DNA of 60,458 nt from assembly GCA_030540255.1 (NCBI GenBank), contig JAUNWP010000004.1, forward strand, positions 1 to 60,458, read 5' to 3'. The position numbers and the translations under genes were made by a program. Position 1 is the first letter of the stretch, and the number at the start of each line of letters is the position of its first letter. Under the pieces are notes generated by a model. It did not search any database and had not been told where the DNA came from. It was given only the letters and a program-made list of their open reading frames with translations. Positions 59,718 to 60,458 of this stretch are shown here, piece after piece. The stretch comes from Eubacteriales bacterium (GTDB taxonomy: Bacteria; Bacillota; Clostridia; Lachnospirales; Lachnospiraceae).

Positions 59718-60458
59718 CCTCAGCCTCCTCATCTTTAGGAATCTCGGCGGCTTCTGCCGCTTCTTCCTCTTCATATTCTTCCTCGACCTCGGTTACCACT
59801 GTACCGACAGTCTCTCTTACAGGAGCTATTATTGCGGCAGCGGAAGCGATTATGATGGTAAGTATCATAACTCTTGTGCCGGATGCCATAGTCGAAAACA
59901 GCGGAGCATAGCTTGCCGCAAGACCTATTACAAAGCTTGCGATAACGGCAGCAAGTACATGAGGATTCTTCTTTCCCGGAGGAATCACTATGGCAAGGAA
60001 CATTGCAAATATAGCAACATTCATAGCCTCTACAAATACCGGAGGAAGTATGTTTCCTACTATGACGCCGAGTATGGTTCCGAGAGCCCAGCCGGATACT
60101 GAGGTGGCTATCGCCGCATACATATAGTTTGGACGCAGGTAACCCGGAGTCATAATGGCAAGTCCGAACATCTCATCGGTAAGACCGAAGCCTATGATAA
60201 GGCGCTGTATAAGGCTTGCGCCGGGAGCAAATTTCTGGCTTACGGCACAGCTCATAAGCAGATAGCGGGCATTTGCAATGAGTATCATGAGAGCAAGCTC
60301 AATGTATCTTGCCCCCTCCGAATACAGCAATATGCCTGCGTATTCTCCGGAAGAGGAAACGCTGGTTACGCTCAGTAAAAAGCCCTGGAATGCATTGAAG
60401 CCTACGTTTCCGGCAGCAATACCGAGAGAAAACGCCACAGCAAAATAACCCAGGAAAA
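59707..60458 (-). CDS. azlC: Branched-chain amino acid permease AzlC (partial, 5' end outside window)
   Basis: About 250 residues visible; the frame stays open to the right edge (FLGYFAVAFSLGIA), so the N-terminus is cut. Typical AzlC segments are seen: ANARYLLMSCAVSQ, GFGLTDEMFGLA and VIPPGKKNPHVLAAV, with several membrane helices. The C-terminal 30 residues are extremely acidic (runs of Glu) and unusual for the family. AzlC forms the pore of an exporter for branched-chain amino acids with AzlD. Confidence 0.9.
   Translation of the reverse strand, partial: FLGYFAVAFSLGIAAGNVGFNAFQGFLLSVTSVSSSGEYAGILLYSEGARYIELALMILIANARYLLMSCAVSQKFAPGASLIQRLIIGFGLTDEMFGLAIMTPGYLRPNYMYAAIATSVSGWALGTILGVIVGNILPPVFVEAMNVAIFAMFLAIVIPPGKKNPHVLAAVIASFVIGLAASYAPLFSTMASGTRVMILTIIIASAAAIIAPVRETVGTVVTEVEEEYEEEEAAEAAEIPKDEEAEDET

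Noticed and set aside
1..60458. tRNA or rRNA genes
   Set aside because: The gaps were read for tRNA T-arm and anticodon patterns and rRNA segments; none was recognised. A dedicated tRNA scan was not possible.

Overview
The window looks like chromosome of a strictly anaerobic, low-to-mid GC Clostridia, most likely a Lachnospiraceae (Butyrivibrio/Lachnospira-like). The grounds are a complete Rnf complex, the SCIFF peptide and its radical SAM maturase, a pyrophosphate-type phosphofructokinase, an IreB-RuvX-DUF1292-RNase J block, a glycine riboswitch, sigma-A type promoters and AGGAGG ribosome binding sites. The genus is inferred, not read directly. Almost all of the window is core genome. The two regions that look acquired are the left end (1-1730) and a small HigBA module (12895-13500).

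Left end, 1-2430: a GACA tetranucleotide tract at the window edge runs into three tandem C-terminal ends of an EcoRI-type adenine methyltransferase. Each end lies in a different reading frame. They are followed, with a 4-base stop/start overlap, by a DUF262-HNH nuclease-like gene. A VOC-fold gene follows on the minus strand. 2656-12724: a heterodimeric ABC exporter, a 1484-residue protein with two BcrA/D-type ATPase domains plus a DUF2229/dehydratase-like part, and the scfA-scfB peptide system. 12895-23418: HigBA, an Orn/Lys/Arg decarboxylase-fold protein, ligA-eda-flavin reductase, a class Ic aspartate aminotransferase, an NSS transporter and, on the minus strand, a class I aminotransferase behind a glycine riboswitch.

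23829-30049: the rnfCDGEAB operon with its own promoter and terminator, then a lone radical SAM gene. 30182-38929: a PsiE-like membrane protein, prmA, nnrD, serC-serA-DUF1015 (no serB), rsmE and a cysteine desulfurase. 39086-43918: fba with a PPi-type pfk, then thiI and mtaB; the upstream desulfurase could supply sulfur to ThiI. 44005-53530: ireB, ruvX, DUF1292, rnjA, an MltG-like stub, trmR, a U32 tRNA-hydroxylation protein, a YdcF protein and an M16C peptidase. This follows the Bacillus yrzL-yrrK-yrzB-yrrL-yrrM-yrrN order. 53554-60458: era-recO, glyS, a two-component system, a cytidylate-kinase-like protein and azlCD, with azlC running off the right edge.

Several intergenic gaps hold strongly folded, GC-richer blocks. 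At least two of these, at about 1933-2030 and 55271-55372, look like copies of one dispersed element. No tRNA, rRNA, CRISPR array, insertion sequence or prophage was seen.
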